Positions 12,101 through 22,351 of a DNA stretch of 64,000 nucleotides are shown one piece after another (positions within the stretch are counted from its first letter, which is position 1; each line of letters begins with the position of its first letter). Below the pieces are notes generated by a model. It did no database searches, was not told the origin of the DNA, and saw only the letters and a list, made by a program, of their open reading frames with translations. This DNA is from Conoideocrella luteorostrata (taxonomy: Eukaryota; Ascomycota; Sordariomycetes; Hypocreales; Clavicipitaceae): contig JASWJB010000097.1 in NCBI GenBank assembly GCA_032433595.1, positions 1 to 64,000 of the forward strand, in the 5' to 3' direction. The translations under genes and the position numbers were made by a program.

Positions 12101-13991
12101 CCAGGACGAGTGGACCGTCCGATCTTCCGCAGCCGAAGCCTTATGTCGCCAGTTAAACTTATTAGAATCGGCTGTTATAGACCTAATAGCGCTGCTCCAG
12201 GATGATACGTGGAATGCCATCCTAGATGGAGCCAGACACTTTGGCCGTAGGTCGATCTTACGAGGCTCGACTATCACGACCCTAATAGATATAGCCCAGA
12301 AAAACGAGTGGAACTTCCGATCTTCCGCAGCCAAAGTCTTAGGCCGCCAGTCAAACTTGTTAGACCCTGCCATGCCGGCCCTAACATTGCTGCTCCGGGA
12401 CTTTAAGAGGCAAGGCCGATCTCCCGCGGCCGAAGCCTTCGGCCTATCGGACGCAACTATCGCGACCCTAGTAGCAATGCTCCAGGATGACAAGTGGAAC
12501 GTCCGATATTCCGTAGCTGAAGCCTTAGGCTTCCAGTCAAACCCGTCAGACCCGGCTATCACAGCTCTCACGGCGCTGCTCCAGGACGACAACCGGGACG
12601 TCCAATTCACCGCGGCCTCGGCCTTAGGCCGCCGGTCAAACTTGTCAGACCCGGCCATAAAAACCCTAACAGCGCTGCTCCAGGACAACAAGTCAAATGT
12701 CCGATCTTCCGCAGCTGAAGTTTTAGGCCACCAGTCAAACTTGTTGGACCCGGCCATCACGGCCCTGGCGGCGCTGCTCCGGGACGACGAGTGGGACGTC
12801 CGATATACCGCAGCCGAAGCCTTAGGCCGCCAGTCAAACTTGTCAAACCCGGCTATCACGGCCCTGACGGAGCTGCTCCAGGACGACGTGTCGATCGTCC
12901 GATCTTCCGCAGCCGAAGCCTTAGGCCGCCAGTCAAACTTGTCAGACCCGGCTATCACGGCCCTGACGGAGTTGCTCCAGCACGACAGGCCGAGCGTCCG
13001 ATATGCCGCAGCCAAAGCCTTCGGCGGCCAGTCAAACTTGTCAGATCCAACCATCACGGCTCTAACGGCGCTGCTCCAGCAGAACGATTGGTTAGTCCAA
13101 TGTGCCGCAGCCGAAGCCTTCGGCGGCCGGTCGAACTTGTCAGACCCAACCATCACGGCCCTCACGGAGCTCCTCCGGGATAACAAGTGGGAGGTCCGAA
13201 GATCCGCAGCCTCAGCCTTCGGTCGCCAGTCGAACTTATCAGACCCGGCCATCACGGCCCTGACGGCCTTGACGGAGTTGCTCCAGGACGACTACCCGGC
13301 CGTCCAATATACCGCAGCCTCAGCCTTAGGCCGCCAGTCAAACTTGCCAGACCCGGCCATCACGGCCCTGACGGCGCTGCTCCAGGACAACAAGTCAAAC
13401 GTCCGATCTTCCGCAGCTGAAGTCTTAAGCCACCAGTCAAACTTGTCAGACCCGGCTATTACGGCCCTGACGAAGCTGCTCCCGGACGACGAGCTGAGCA
13501 TCCAATATGCCGCAGCGCAAGCCATAGGCATCCAGTCGAACTTGTCAGATCCGGTCATCACGGCCATCACGGCGCTGCTCCAGCACGACAAGTGGAACGT
13601 CCGATCTTCGGTAGCTAGAGTCTTAGGCTACCAGTCGAACTTGTCAGACAAGATTCTCGAGATTAAGGGGTTATTACTAGCATTCGAACTGCCATCTAAG
13701 TCTATGAGCAGAACCTTTCTTCACTCCCAATTTCTAAAATCTTTCTATGGCAGTTTGATATGTCGTAGTTTTCGTGAGCAGTTGAGTTTGTATGTTGATA
13801 GTGGCTCCTGTTGCATTATCAATCAGCCAAGTGGACTCCGAATGGCATCTATTGCAGGAAACGGTGCGGACGATCAGTTCCGTACCGCACTTGCCGATGG
13901 CCGGCAACTTTGGAATATCAATGGCTACAAGTTGTGGGACAATTTGGGGGATGATGCTGTACGCAATGACGGTCCTGGCACATTGAGATAA
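9191..13991 (+). CDS. NLR-type receptor: hydrolase-like, NACHT and HEAT repeats
   Basis: Two exons, 9191-9931 and 10002-13991 (intron 70 bp, GTGAGA..TATCAG, phase 0), give about 1576 residues. Residues 1-240 resemble an alpha/beta-hydrolase (DIIAIHGLDTKSPDTW; nucleophile region FIASCLGG with Cys128 where esterases have Ser; FLATPFGG). Next is a NACHT module: P-loop GRAGMGKTT at about 411-419, Walker B LFILDGLDE at about 504-512, sensor-like VLITSRPS, and the helical motif FIHLTFQEYFAA at about 736. Residues about 902-1460 hold 17 HEAT-like repeats of about 33 residues (DNA 11964-13640), followed by a conserved C-terminal segment (FREQLSLY, CCIINQPSGL). Fungal NLRs of this kind act in heterokaryon incompatibility or non-self sensing. 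The role of this copy is inferred. The frame is fully open and the gene looks active. Confidence 0.9.
11964..13640 (+). repeat. 17 tandem HEAT-coding units of about 99 bp
   Basis: Units follow the pattern LSDPAITALTxLLQDDxxxV, then xxxAAEALGRQSN. The third to seventh units are more diverged and one is shortened; the last ten are very alike in DNA. Differences concentrate in the loop after LLQDD (for example KWNV, NRDV, EWDV, VSIV, RPSV, DWLV, YPAV, ELSI) and in the next few residues. One unit has a three-codon duplication (ITALTALTELL). Such arrays can gain, lose or shuffle units by recombination. Confidence 0.9.
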
Positions 13992-14326
13992 GGTGTTTCG
14001 TATTCATACATAACGTTGCACAGATGAGAAAATGAATTGGGATTTAAGGTTTGGCACATGGCTCTCTCACGATATCCCACTCTGGCAGACACGGCTTTAT
14101 CGTGTCATTCTTGGTCTTGAATCTTTATGATGTGAAAGTTATAGGAGGGTAGGTTTATTTATAAGTTTAATCCGTTGGCTTCACGTACGCAGAACCTAGT
14201 ACCGTCTTACCAAGCCAACCTCTATTGTTAACGAATTACAACTATTGGACTTATAGTATGGAGCGGCAGGCCGGCAAACGACTGGTGATTGTAGTAGGGT
14301 TACACGCGGGACACCTGGGACTTGAC
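13992..14326. other. NLR 3' flank
   Basis: Non-coding sequence between the receptor stop codon and an LTR fragment. It probably holds the 3' untranslated region. No other feature is visible. Confidence 0.4.
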
Positions 14327-14446
14327 TGTTGGAATCCCTCGTCAAGCATACGAGCAATTGCGGACAAGTCACGTAGCCACCCTAGCGCGCCTCTGTTATA
14401 CGGCGGCGCTCGGGAGCATTCCTCTTCCTCTTCTTCTTCTCAGTAA
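14327..14446 (+). mobile_element. Truncated family A LTR (5' part)
   Basis: The segment begins TGTTGGAATCCCTCGTCAAG and matches the first half of the complete LTR at 52664-52876, including AGCGCGCCTC and the final run of CTT triplets. The second half, which should end CTTCCTACA, is missing. Confidence 0.7.
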
Positions 14447-14472
14447 AAATGCTGCTCAAAAGTGAGAGTTGG

Positions 14473-14670
14473 TAGCACTACGTAGTTCCTGGCGCTACAG
14501 CTGTCTCGCCACGCGTTCGCCCTGGCACTACGAATATCTTGGCACTACTACAGCTGTCCTGCCACACATCCCGTTGTAATACTACCACTCTCGTAGCACT
14601 ACCTTCTCACAGCCACCGTAGTTGGTCGGCAATACTACATACGTAATGCCTAGCACTACAACTGTCCCAC
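14473..14670 (+). repeat. Degenerate tandem repeat with TAGCACTAC core
   Basis: The motif TAGCACTAC or GGCACTAC occurs at 14473, 14524, 14541, 14594 and 14651. Three copies are followed by ACARCTGTCYYRCCACR (starts near 14497, 14550, 14659). Spacing is about 50-60 bp or twice that. It is not a coding array; it could be a decayed minisatellite or retroelement leader. Confidence 0.5.
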
Positions 14671-14937
14671 CACACGCTTGCTGTTACGCGCCAGAAATGC
14701 TTTATAAAGCCTAATTGTGCTGCGCGCCTCCAACCGAGGTCGCAGCTAGACCTTTTGATGCAGCGGTATTAGGCGCTGAATTGGCCCCACTTTTATCGTA
14801 ACATTTTGCTGTAGCAACTTCCAACTCCGTACTCCGTACAGAGAGTAGAGTTCAGTGTGCGGGTGTTGCTTGGTGCCCCGCACTAGGTAAATTGGCGGGC
14901 GCTGAATCTGGACAGTCCTGTAACACTGCTTACTGGG

Positions 14938-16310
14938 TTTATTTGTTTATTTATTCATAGACTGTCCCAATCGCTCTCGACGTTGTAACCCTGACCGAGC
15001 AGCCCAGTCCTAATCATCATCTTGGCTGAACATACTGCCATTGACGGGCTACGCAGGATGCGCTTGATGTTATTGCATGGTTGCTTGCCTGCCCACGTCA
15101 TATGCCGTTCGTCTATCCAGTTGGGGCATTCCAGGAGGACATGTCATATCGTTTTGGGTTCCGCATCCGCATCCGCATGGGCATTTGTCGGTGTCCGCTC
15201 TGTTTATTCCGCAGAGGTGGGCCTGGAGGCCAATCTTCCCTGTGCGCGTCTTTGGTGATCACTGAGCGGATCGCTCGCTCTATGCTTGTCCGTATGCATG
15301 TTCCGTGCGGCCTTGCCCGGTCGGACGCCATGTCGAAAAAGGTCCTCTTCCATGCTGCGGTTTCACAGGATTGCTTCCATTCCTCCTTCATTGTCTGGCG
15401 GATGATGGATTTTGTGGTAGCAGTTGGGGTTTGAAGCCAGCTTGGTTCTCGCGGAGGCTCCAAACAGGTCCGTTGGTTTTGATTGTGGCCGGCTGCTCCC
15501 TTATTTGGGTTTGTGATGCTACCCATTCCCTTGCACTACTAGTACAATTAGCGCAGCGGGTCGCACGCGCAGAAAGTAGCCCTAAGGGCGGGCGCATTAC
15601 GGGATTGTTGCGTCTGACAGCCATAAAGTAGGCACAAACAAGCGACAAGGCACGAGAATGGCGTATGAAATCTCTACTAGATCCCCTAGAAATATGCGAC
15701 AAAAAGAGCGTGCGTTACGTGCGCAGAGGTTAATTAATTCCTCCATGCTAGAAAATGCCCGTCAGAGTGTAGAGTGTCTAGCCCCCACCTAATGGTAGTA
15801 GGGCGGGCACGATTTACCGCTTCTGGCTAGTCTTTATGGCAGTTGCGTCGAGGTCTTCAGCCATTCTACCTGGCGCTCTACAGGAGATCGCATGTAGGCT
15901 TGTCTGTATGGAGTAGTATGTATGGCCCATCCGATATCCACTTGAACCACCTGCGGGATCTGGCTGAGCTCAATGCCAGTCTTACTGGCGACATGGGTGC
16001 GAGTGACGTAGCCAATATGGTGTCTAGCCGGCGCATCGGTGGCAAGGCGGACGAATGCGCCGAGGCCCCTGGTGGCTGCGGGTTTATGCTGCGGGTAAAC
16101 AAACGTTGTGGTTGGCGAGCGAGTCGGAGCGGTGGTGGCATTAGCAGCAGCTGCTTATATGTCGGTGCAGAGGCGCAATTGGCGCTGGAGAGTGCTTGTT
16201 TCCAGAATGCGAGAAAGCTGTCGGAGAAATGCTTCACGAAATCTCGTCCCGGTCCAGTCGATGGATGGCTACAGCATTGCCAAACGGCCTACAACTGCTG
16301 AAACTTAATT
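14938..16310 (-). mobile_element. Tad-like LINE relic with internal deletion
   Basis: On the minus strand the 5' part (16310-15780) codes for a segment with IDWTGTRFREAFLRQLSRIL, then NATTAPTRSPTT and SKTGIELSQIPQVVQVDIGW, resembling ORF1 of Tad-type LINEs. A deletion removes the endonuclease and most of the reverse transcriptase. The 3' part (15530-15060) shows WKQSCETAAWKRTFFDM, then in other frames [12 protein letters not shown] and [11 protein letters not shown], the usual end of the RNase H region. The relic ends in an AATAAATAAACAAATAAAC-type tail (14938-14959). Frameshifts and stops show it is dead. Confidence 0.6.
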
Positions 16311-16696
16311 ACCAGAAAGTTGAGGGCAGGTCATCTCCTTGTCGGTAAAGTGCGCTCTACCCCTCACGGCGGAGTGAAGAGAGGATTCATTGGTGGTTTG
16401 CTTGAGACTATTGGTCTGCATAATAACGCCATGGCTGCATAGTAGCACATTTGAAAGTTTTGACCAATAAACAGAACACACGTTTCTGGTTGGAGAAAAA
16501 TGATCCCTTGATCCAAAATCGATTTCATGACAATTACCGAAGGCCATGTATCCTCTCTTTCACTTTGGGCCGCCAACAATATTGGTTGACTTTTTTTCCT
16601 AAACACTGATTTCTTGTTCTTGTTTTGAAGACATTGGGTCAATGTGAAGCATTTCTTACTGTTGGCAAGTACTCCCTCAATAAAACTCAACTCGTC
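16311..16696. other. Upstream region of the COMT-like gene
   Basis: About 390 bp between the LINE relic and the first cluster gene. It should contain the promoter of the COMT-like gene. No clear TATA box was found. Confidence 0.4.
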
Positions 16697-17647
16697 ATGG
16701 CTGCCGCTACGGAGTTTTACAAGCCCGAAGAAACTATATGTGTAAGATGACCTTTGGGCTGCTATTGATTGTGCATGGTGCAAAACGGCAACACAGCATC
16801 ATAAAGAACATTATAACTAACTGATCTTACAGTATGGTGATGGCCGCGAGCAGCGCCTATTAGCATTTATTAAGTCGCATCCCAATTATGACAAGATGCG
16901 CGACTCTCCATCGGAGGTACTCTCCGGCATTGACGACTTCGGCCGACAGGAAGATTTCTTAATGAATGTCGGCAAATATAAAGGTGGGATCATAACAAAA
17001 TATATTAACGCTCACAAACCGAAGCTTATTGTCGAGCTTGGCGGATATGTTGGTTACTCGGCAATCATGCTGGGAGCTGCTCAGCGTGCTGCTGGTGGGG
17101 AGAAATACATCAGCCTTGAGATGAACCCGGAATTTGCACGTGTCGCTTCTAGTCTAATTACTTTGGCTGGCTTGGGAGACTTTATAGATATCGTCACGGG
17201 GCCATGCGATCAATCTTTACGAACGTTGCGGCAGACCTTATCAAACCCCATTGTTGACCTTCTTTTCCTTGACCACAAAAAGACATCATATGTAAGCGAT
17301 GCAATTTTATGCGAGGACCTGTCCCTTATCGGTCCTGGCTCAACGATTATTGCGGACAATGTCATTTCACCCGGAGCTCCTCTCTATCTCGAATACATCA
17401 GGGGATCATATTCTCAAAAGGACAAAATTAGGGATCAATTGGTGGCTGGTAATGGTGAGATTTCTACAAAGGGCAACGTGAGATACGTATACGAATCTGA
17501 ACTCCACGAAAGTCTAGAACCAACCGGTGAAAAGGTAAGTCTGAAAAAAAAAAACATATTAAATACGCGTGTGTCTTTTCCCTAATAAGCAAAATCTAGG
17601 ATGGCCTTGAAGTGTCTGTATGTGTTCAGCATGTAGATGCAATTTGA
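16697..17647 (+). CDS. Catechol O-methyltransferase-like enzyme
   Basis: Three exons (16697-16741, 16833-17534, 17600-17647; both joins phase 0) give 264 residues, the usual size for this family. It should transfer methyl from S-adenosylmethionine to a catechol-type hydroxyl. SAM motif I is VELGGYVGYSA. The metal-ligand motifs of COMT are present: FLDHKK (Asp and the catalytic Lys) and ADNVISPGAP (Asp-Asn). EPTGE near the C-terminus is also typical. It is cytosolic; no signal peptide is seen. It is convergent with the ammonia-lyase gene and opens the candidate cluster. The conserved ligands argue for an active enzyme; the true substrate is unknown. Confidence 0.88.
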
Positions 17648-19017
17648 GAGTTATTCGCACACATGGAAGACGCTTAAATTTTATTGTTGCCGGGCGAGTA
17701 ACCCATCTGGTGGGATGGGGGTTTGTGTCTAACTAATGAATGCGATCTACTTAAGAAGAAATTCTCCAACTTGTTTGAAACTTGTGACGCTAACCGTTCT
17801 TTGCTAAAAGCAGATCGCCTCATTTTGTCCTCCTTTTTTTTCTACGAAAATGGTCTTTTGTAGTACTAGAGATTGTTTGCGTGCACTAGGTAAATCACCT
17901 ACGTCATGCTCCGCACGATTGGAAGAAATTACAAAATGGGCGGTTGTGTAGCATGTTGACCGGCAAGTAGCTCAAACGTCTCAAAAATGTGTCGACGTGG
18001 GATTCGGTCTAATTCAGATGGAAGCCAAACCGCAGGTACAGAAGCGGAGTGTATGCACACGCCACGGGACAAAAATGTACGTATAAGCACAGTAGTGTCG
18101 TCGATCTATCGTTTGACTAAAAGGCTAGTATAGCGACTAGTCCATTCTACTAAAACTACGAATCCACCACAGAGCATTAGGGCGTTCCGCGGGTTCCGCA
18201 TACTCCTCCGCCGCTACTCAAGTCGACACATCATATGTGGGCTGGGTGTTTGTAACCTAATGACTCTCTGCCATCCCGAGTCTACTGTTCATTGCAGCAC
18301 CGCAAGACGTTAAGCGGTAAACTGAACACCTTAGTTTCCGTGCACTGACGGTACATTAGTATAGCCAATATCTCTATATGTTAGTCGTATACTGCCATAA
18401 TTGCTTCAGGCTCACATGGCATTGACTTGACAACCTACCGAGAATGTCAGAGACCACCACCTTCGATGACCTTCTACGACCCTCGCGGGATCGTCAAACT
18501 AGCGATGCACCTAAGGCTATCGGGGGAGAGTATCAAGCAGCTAGCAAACTATTTACCGCGGAGTAGCGGTGAGCATAAGCAGGGAGGAAAGGACCAAGTC
18601 TTTAGGAAAAAGGTTAGAGATTAAAACCGTGGATAAGAGAGTGCCACGTCGTTACTACGTCTTGCCCTTCACTTTGCTACATCAGAAGCCCAGCTGTGAC
18701 AGAGAATGTCTTCGTACATGTTAAGAATTACTGACGACGATGCTGATAATGAAGCTGATGACGAAGCTCAAGGCAAATTCCTAGCTAGAATTAAATCGTG
18801 AGGGGTCCAACTCCTCATCAAATTAGCTAGAATAAGAACAATTCCACTGCGTAGATTGACCACAGCTGCTCCTCGTGAGAGTACAAATCTACCTAAATGT
18901 GGGCGCAGCTTCACGATTCCTTTGCAGCTTCACCTCACTGAAAAGAGCTACTGCTAGTTCTGGATGACACTGATGCGCAGTTTCTTCCAACAGATACACA
19001 ATTGTCCAACAGTGACA
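17648..19017. other. 1.4 kb intergenic region between convergent genes
   Basis: 3' flanks of the COMT-like and lyase genes. The longest open frame (about 18427-18624) has no family signature. No LTR family of this window was recognised. Confidence 0.4.
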
Positions 19018-21300
19018 TTAAGTGTGGTTCGGCGTGCCGGAAGTGTTAACCTTCAATAGATCCATCAAAGGTTCAATCACAGTACCTGATCGGATAGCTT
19101 CATAAATAATTGATATCCAACTGCCAATGGTCTTCTTGTCCCGCCCATGAACCTTTTCATGACGGACAGTTGGATGCTCAGAAAGCCCCATGTGAAACGG
19201 CACGTTGAGCGTATGGCGCACTGTATGATACAGGATTTTGGAGCCTCCACCGATCAACTCGGGAGTGTGGGGGTTGTGGATGAATTGTTCCAGGATGGTG
19301 TTGTACAATTCATTCATTGCTCTGATCGCTTGGGATTTCCATCGGCTGAGATCAGTCACGCCCAACCCAGAGACGTCTGTACTGAGGCTAGCAATATCCA
19401 CTATCACATCCAGGGCCGTCTTCACCGTCACCTCACACCGTTCCTCTATGGCGAGACGATTAGTTTTTGGCCACGTTTCGCTGACGTGCCGTTTTAAGGC
19501 GCCGTTGAGCTTGTGCAGCACCTCCTCTGATAATTGGGTGAAGTTTTGGGCGGCTATGGCAAAGATTTTTTCCGGTGCTCGCTCGAGAAACCTTACGTGC
19601 AAAGCCCGCAAGTCCAAGGCCTGACAGCCTACATACAAGTGGCAAGCGCACATGATGGATAGGACTTCCACAGAGTCCATGGAGAAGCGGCTGCTAGTGA
19701 GAGCCATAGAGTTGACAGACTGGTTATGCATCTCTGCCGCTTGAATGTGAGCGCTAACGGGATGCGCCAAGAACGCTAGCTCAGTCATGTAAGCCGCCAT
19801 GTTGGTGTCGACACCCTTCATTGTAAAAGATAGACTTGGGTCGTCGACGACAAGATTCGTAGGAAGACCGTTATTAAGGTGCGGCTCAATCATCTCCGTT
19901 GTCTGTGCGAAAATGATTTTCCCAAGCATCTGTAGTGCCGTGCGTGTCTTCTCCATGGCCGAGGTGATGGAGGCTGCCTGGAAATTGCAACCATAATAGA
20001 TGTCTTTGGATTCGCTGTCGACCAGAGGGTTGTCACATGATGAATTCAGCTCAGTCTCTACTTGGCGGTGAGCAAGCAAAAGATCTTCCAACTGCGGCCC
20101 GATCCACTGCGGCACGCTACGCAGAGCGTAGCGATCCTGGATTAGTCCAGACCGGTTGCGATCCTTATCATTGTTCATATTTTGTGCCAAAAGAGAACCC
20201 TGCAGCAGATGTAGCACATTCCGCGCGCACTCAATCTGGCCAGCATGAGGTCGTGCCATACTGATGAACGGGTGAAAGCTCTCCGAGTTCCCATTGAGAG
20301 CCTCCACAGCCAATGCAGACAAAGCCTGCACTAGCACTGACAACATGTGAGATTCAAACACGACAAGCGATGCCAACGCAGCAGATGAAGAAGTGCCGTT
20401 CATAACAGACAGGCTCTCTTTGGGACCCATGTCTCGAGGATTAAGGCCGGCAGAGGAGAGGGCATCGCTCGCTCGCATAGTCCTAGGCAGATTTGTTGTT
20501 GCTGCAGAGCCTCGAACCTCTGCGTAAATATCAGGATTTCCCTCGAGGACTCCAGCAATGTATGAAAGCGGCCCTAAGTCACCTGATGCGGATATAGACC
20601 CTCGTAGAGGAACTATAGGCGTAATACCGCACTCCAGAAGTTTCAACAAGGCCTTCACCACATCGGGTGAGACGGCCGAGTGACCGCGTAGTGCGGAATT
20701 GCAGCGAACAACGATCGCTGCTCGCACCCAGGGAGTTGGCATTGCGCATGACCTGATCTGATCATGCTGAATGGCCCCGCTCCGATCATTTCCACCAGAT
20801 TTATCCATGGCGACCAGTACTCCTGACTGGTTGTGCTGGAGCAAAGCTGACTGAAGAGCGTCTAATCGATTTGTACGACTATCGGCGCTGCCTCCAACCC
20901 CAGTATTCACACCTATCCGCAGAATTAGTCCAACTTTGAAGCATTATTTCACGTTCGTTGGGCCTAAGGGTAGGCAATGCAAACCATAGACATAATAACC
21001 GTTCGCGAGTTGATCCATAAGCACTTTCACGCTCGCCTCCATACCATTGAAACAATCGGGGTTTTCGGAAAATTTTGGAACGCAGCCGTAGCTTCAGGAG
21101 AATCAGAGACATTTCAGCTAAACGTACTGGTCAAGGTATGGTTTGACCAATGCTTACTTGGCCACAGCCCAGACTGCTGCAACGTTGAGAGTGCTGCCGT
21201 CAAGGACAAGATCATGTCCATCCAGAAACTGTTTCATATGCTGCCAGACTCGGAAAGTCGAAGTTAGGGCTGGAGATAAATTGCCGCTGATTGTTGCCAT
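19018..21300 (-). CDS. Aromatic amino acid ammonia-lyase (PAL/TAL-like, MIO enzyme)
   Basis: Exons 21300-21158, 21091-20985 and 20912-19018 give 714 residues, normal for fungal PAL. The introns are 66 and 72 bp (second donor GTTTGC). It should release ammonia from Phe or Tyr to give cinnamate or coumarate. The MIO-forming Ala-Ser-Gly is at 192-194 in GSISASGDLGPL. The catalytic Tyr motif is YGVNTGVGGSAD (Tyr83; the usual GFGG is GVGG). RCNSALRGHS, QDRYALRSVPQW, NFQAAS and EKTRTALQ are all present. The two substrate-selectivity residues are His110-Asn111, where fungal PALs usually have His-Gln, so the substrate may differ. An aminomutase role cannot be excluded. It shares direction with the neighbouring monooxygenase. 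The frame is intact. Confidence 0.9.
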
Positions 21301-22351
21301 TATTTAGTTTAGTGATTTTAATATTTGTTGCTAGATCCGTGAAACAGTGATGGGATTGTGCTTTATAATATAATCGATATTATGATCATACAATCTTATA
21401 GTATGCCCGTGGATGTTGATTGTGTAGTTTATTTATATGGATATACATGTACATCTCACGTATAGGTGTATGCGGGTGTGCGTGGTAACGAAGAAATGCG
21501 ACAATGTAAAGCTATTTACCTTTGCAGTGCCAAATTGTAAGCTGAACCCATGCGTGCTGCTCGCCTGTCTTTCCAATAGTTGCCTAACTCTCTTCTGGCA
21601 CTAGCCTATGTATATTTAGTAGAAATTCACTGTACAAGTTGCTCAAGTTCTGGTGGAGCAGCTCCAAGTCTGTAAGTGCGCCTGTTCTGAATTACGTGCT
21701 CGATAATATTAGCGTCAATGTCAATACCCAATCTTTCACACCCACGTAGGCCACGAAATCGCCTACCGAGACACAATCGCCAGCTCTTCACAATAGGGAT
21801 CGGCAATGGTATTTTATGACGTCCTAGTCTATCAGAGGCGCCTTAGTGGTCCTAGCTAGCGGGGCACACTGCGTCGGTAAAGTGTTGCAGGGTTTTCTTC
21901 AGCTGAGTGAGGTACGGAGTATTCCGTATAGCGCATGACTTGTCAGCATTGTGAGTGATCACTTTTTTGATTGCGTCAAATATGGGGTTAGCAATTGAGG
22001 AAGAAAAAAGAAATTCCCCGTAAATTTGCAAATAGGGAATAGTGCTTCCCCGTCATGTGTCTCGCGGCAATTCCTTCTGACGTAATGATTGGTTCAAAAC
22101 ACTGGAAGTACATGGATTTGGCTAAAACTAGTGAATCCTTGCAGCAAAGATAAAGCAGACTCTGCTCCACTGAGTCATTAATTAGGGAATGTGTTCTTCA
22201 TTCATTGGCTGGGCTTATATTCCCCACCACTCGACACGCTTGTTCATGCTACGCTGACAGTGGCTGTTTTAGCTCAGGCTTACACAGGATCTCAAAGCAT
22301 ATCTCGATTTTCTGGTAGACAGACTAGATGGGAAGACACCTCGGGTACTGA
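21301..22351. other. Intergenic between lyase and monooxygenase 1
   Basis: AT-rich DNA carrying the lyase promoter (21301 upward) and the 3' flank of the monooxygenase. TACGGAGTA followed by TTCCGTA lies at 21913-21928. No gene recognised. Confidence 0.4.

Noticed and set aside
11783..13255. Long open frame (490 codons) on the minus strand across the HEAT repeats
   Set aside because: It mirrors the 99-bp coding repeat of the plus-strand NLR; repetition of one stop-free unit keeps the antisense frame open. The protein has no independent family signature.
11964..13640. CRISPR-like array
   Set aside because: The regular repeats are in-frame protein-coding HEAT units in a eukaryotic gene; there are no spacer-repeat boundaries.
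18427..18624. Short plus-strand frame between the COMT-like and lyase genes
   Set aside because: 65 codons, no motif, and stop-free length is within chance.
19018..21300. Histidine ammonia-lyase as the identity of the MIO enzyme
   Set aside because: Length of 714 residues, the His-Asn pair (HAL has Ser-His) and the fungal PAL-like C-terminal half favour the aromatic lyase branch.
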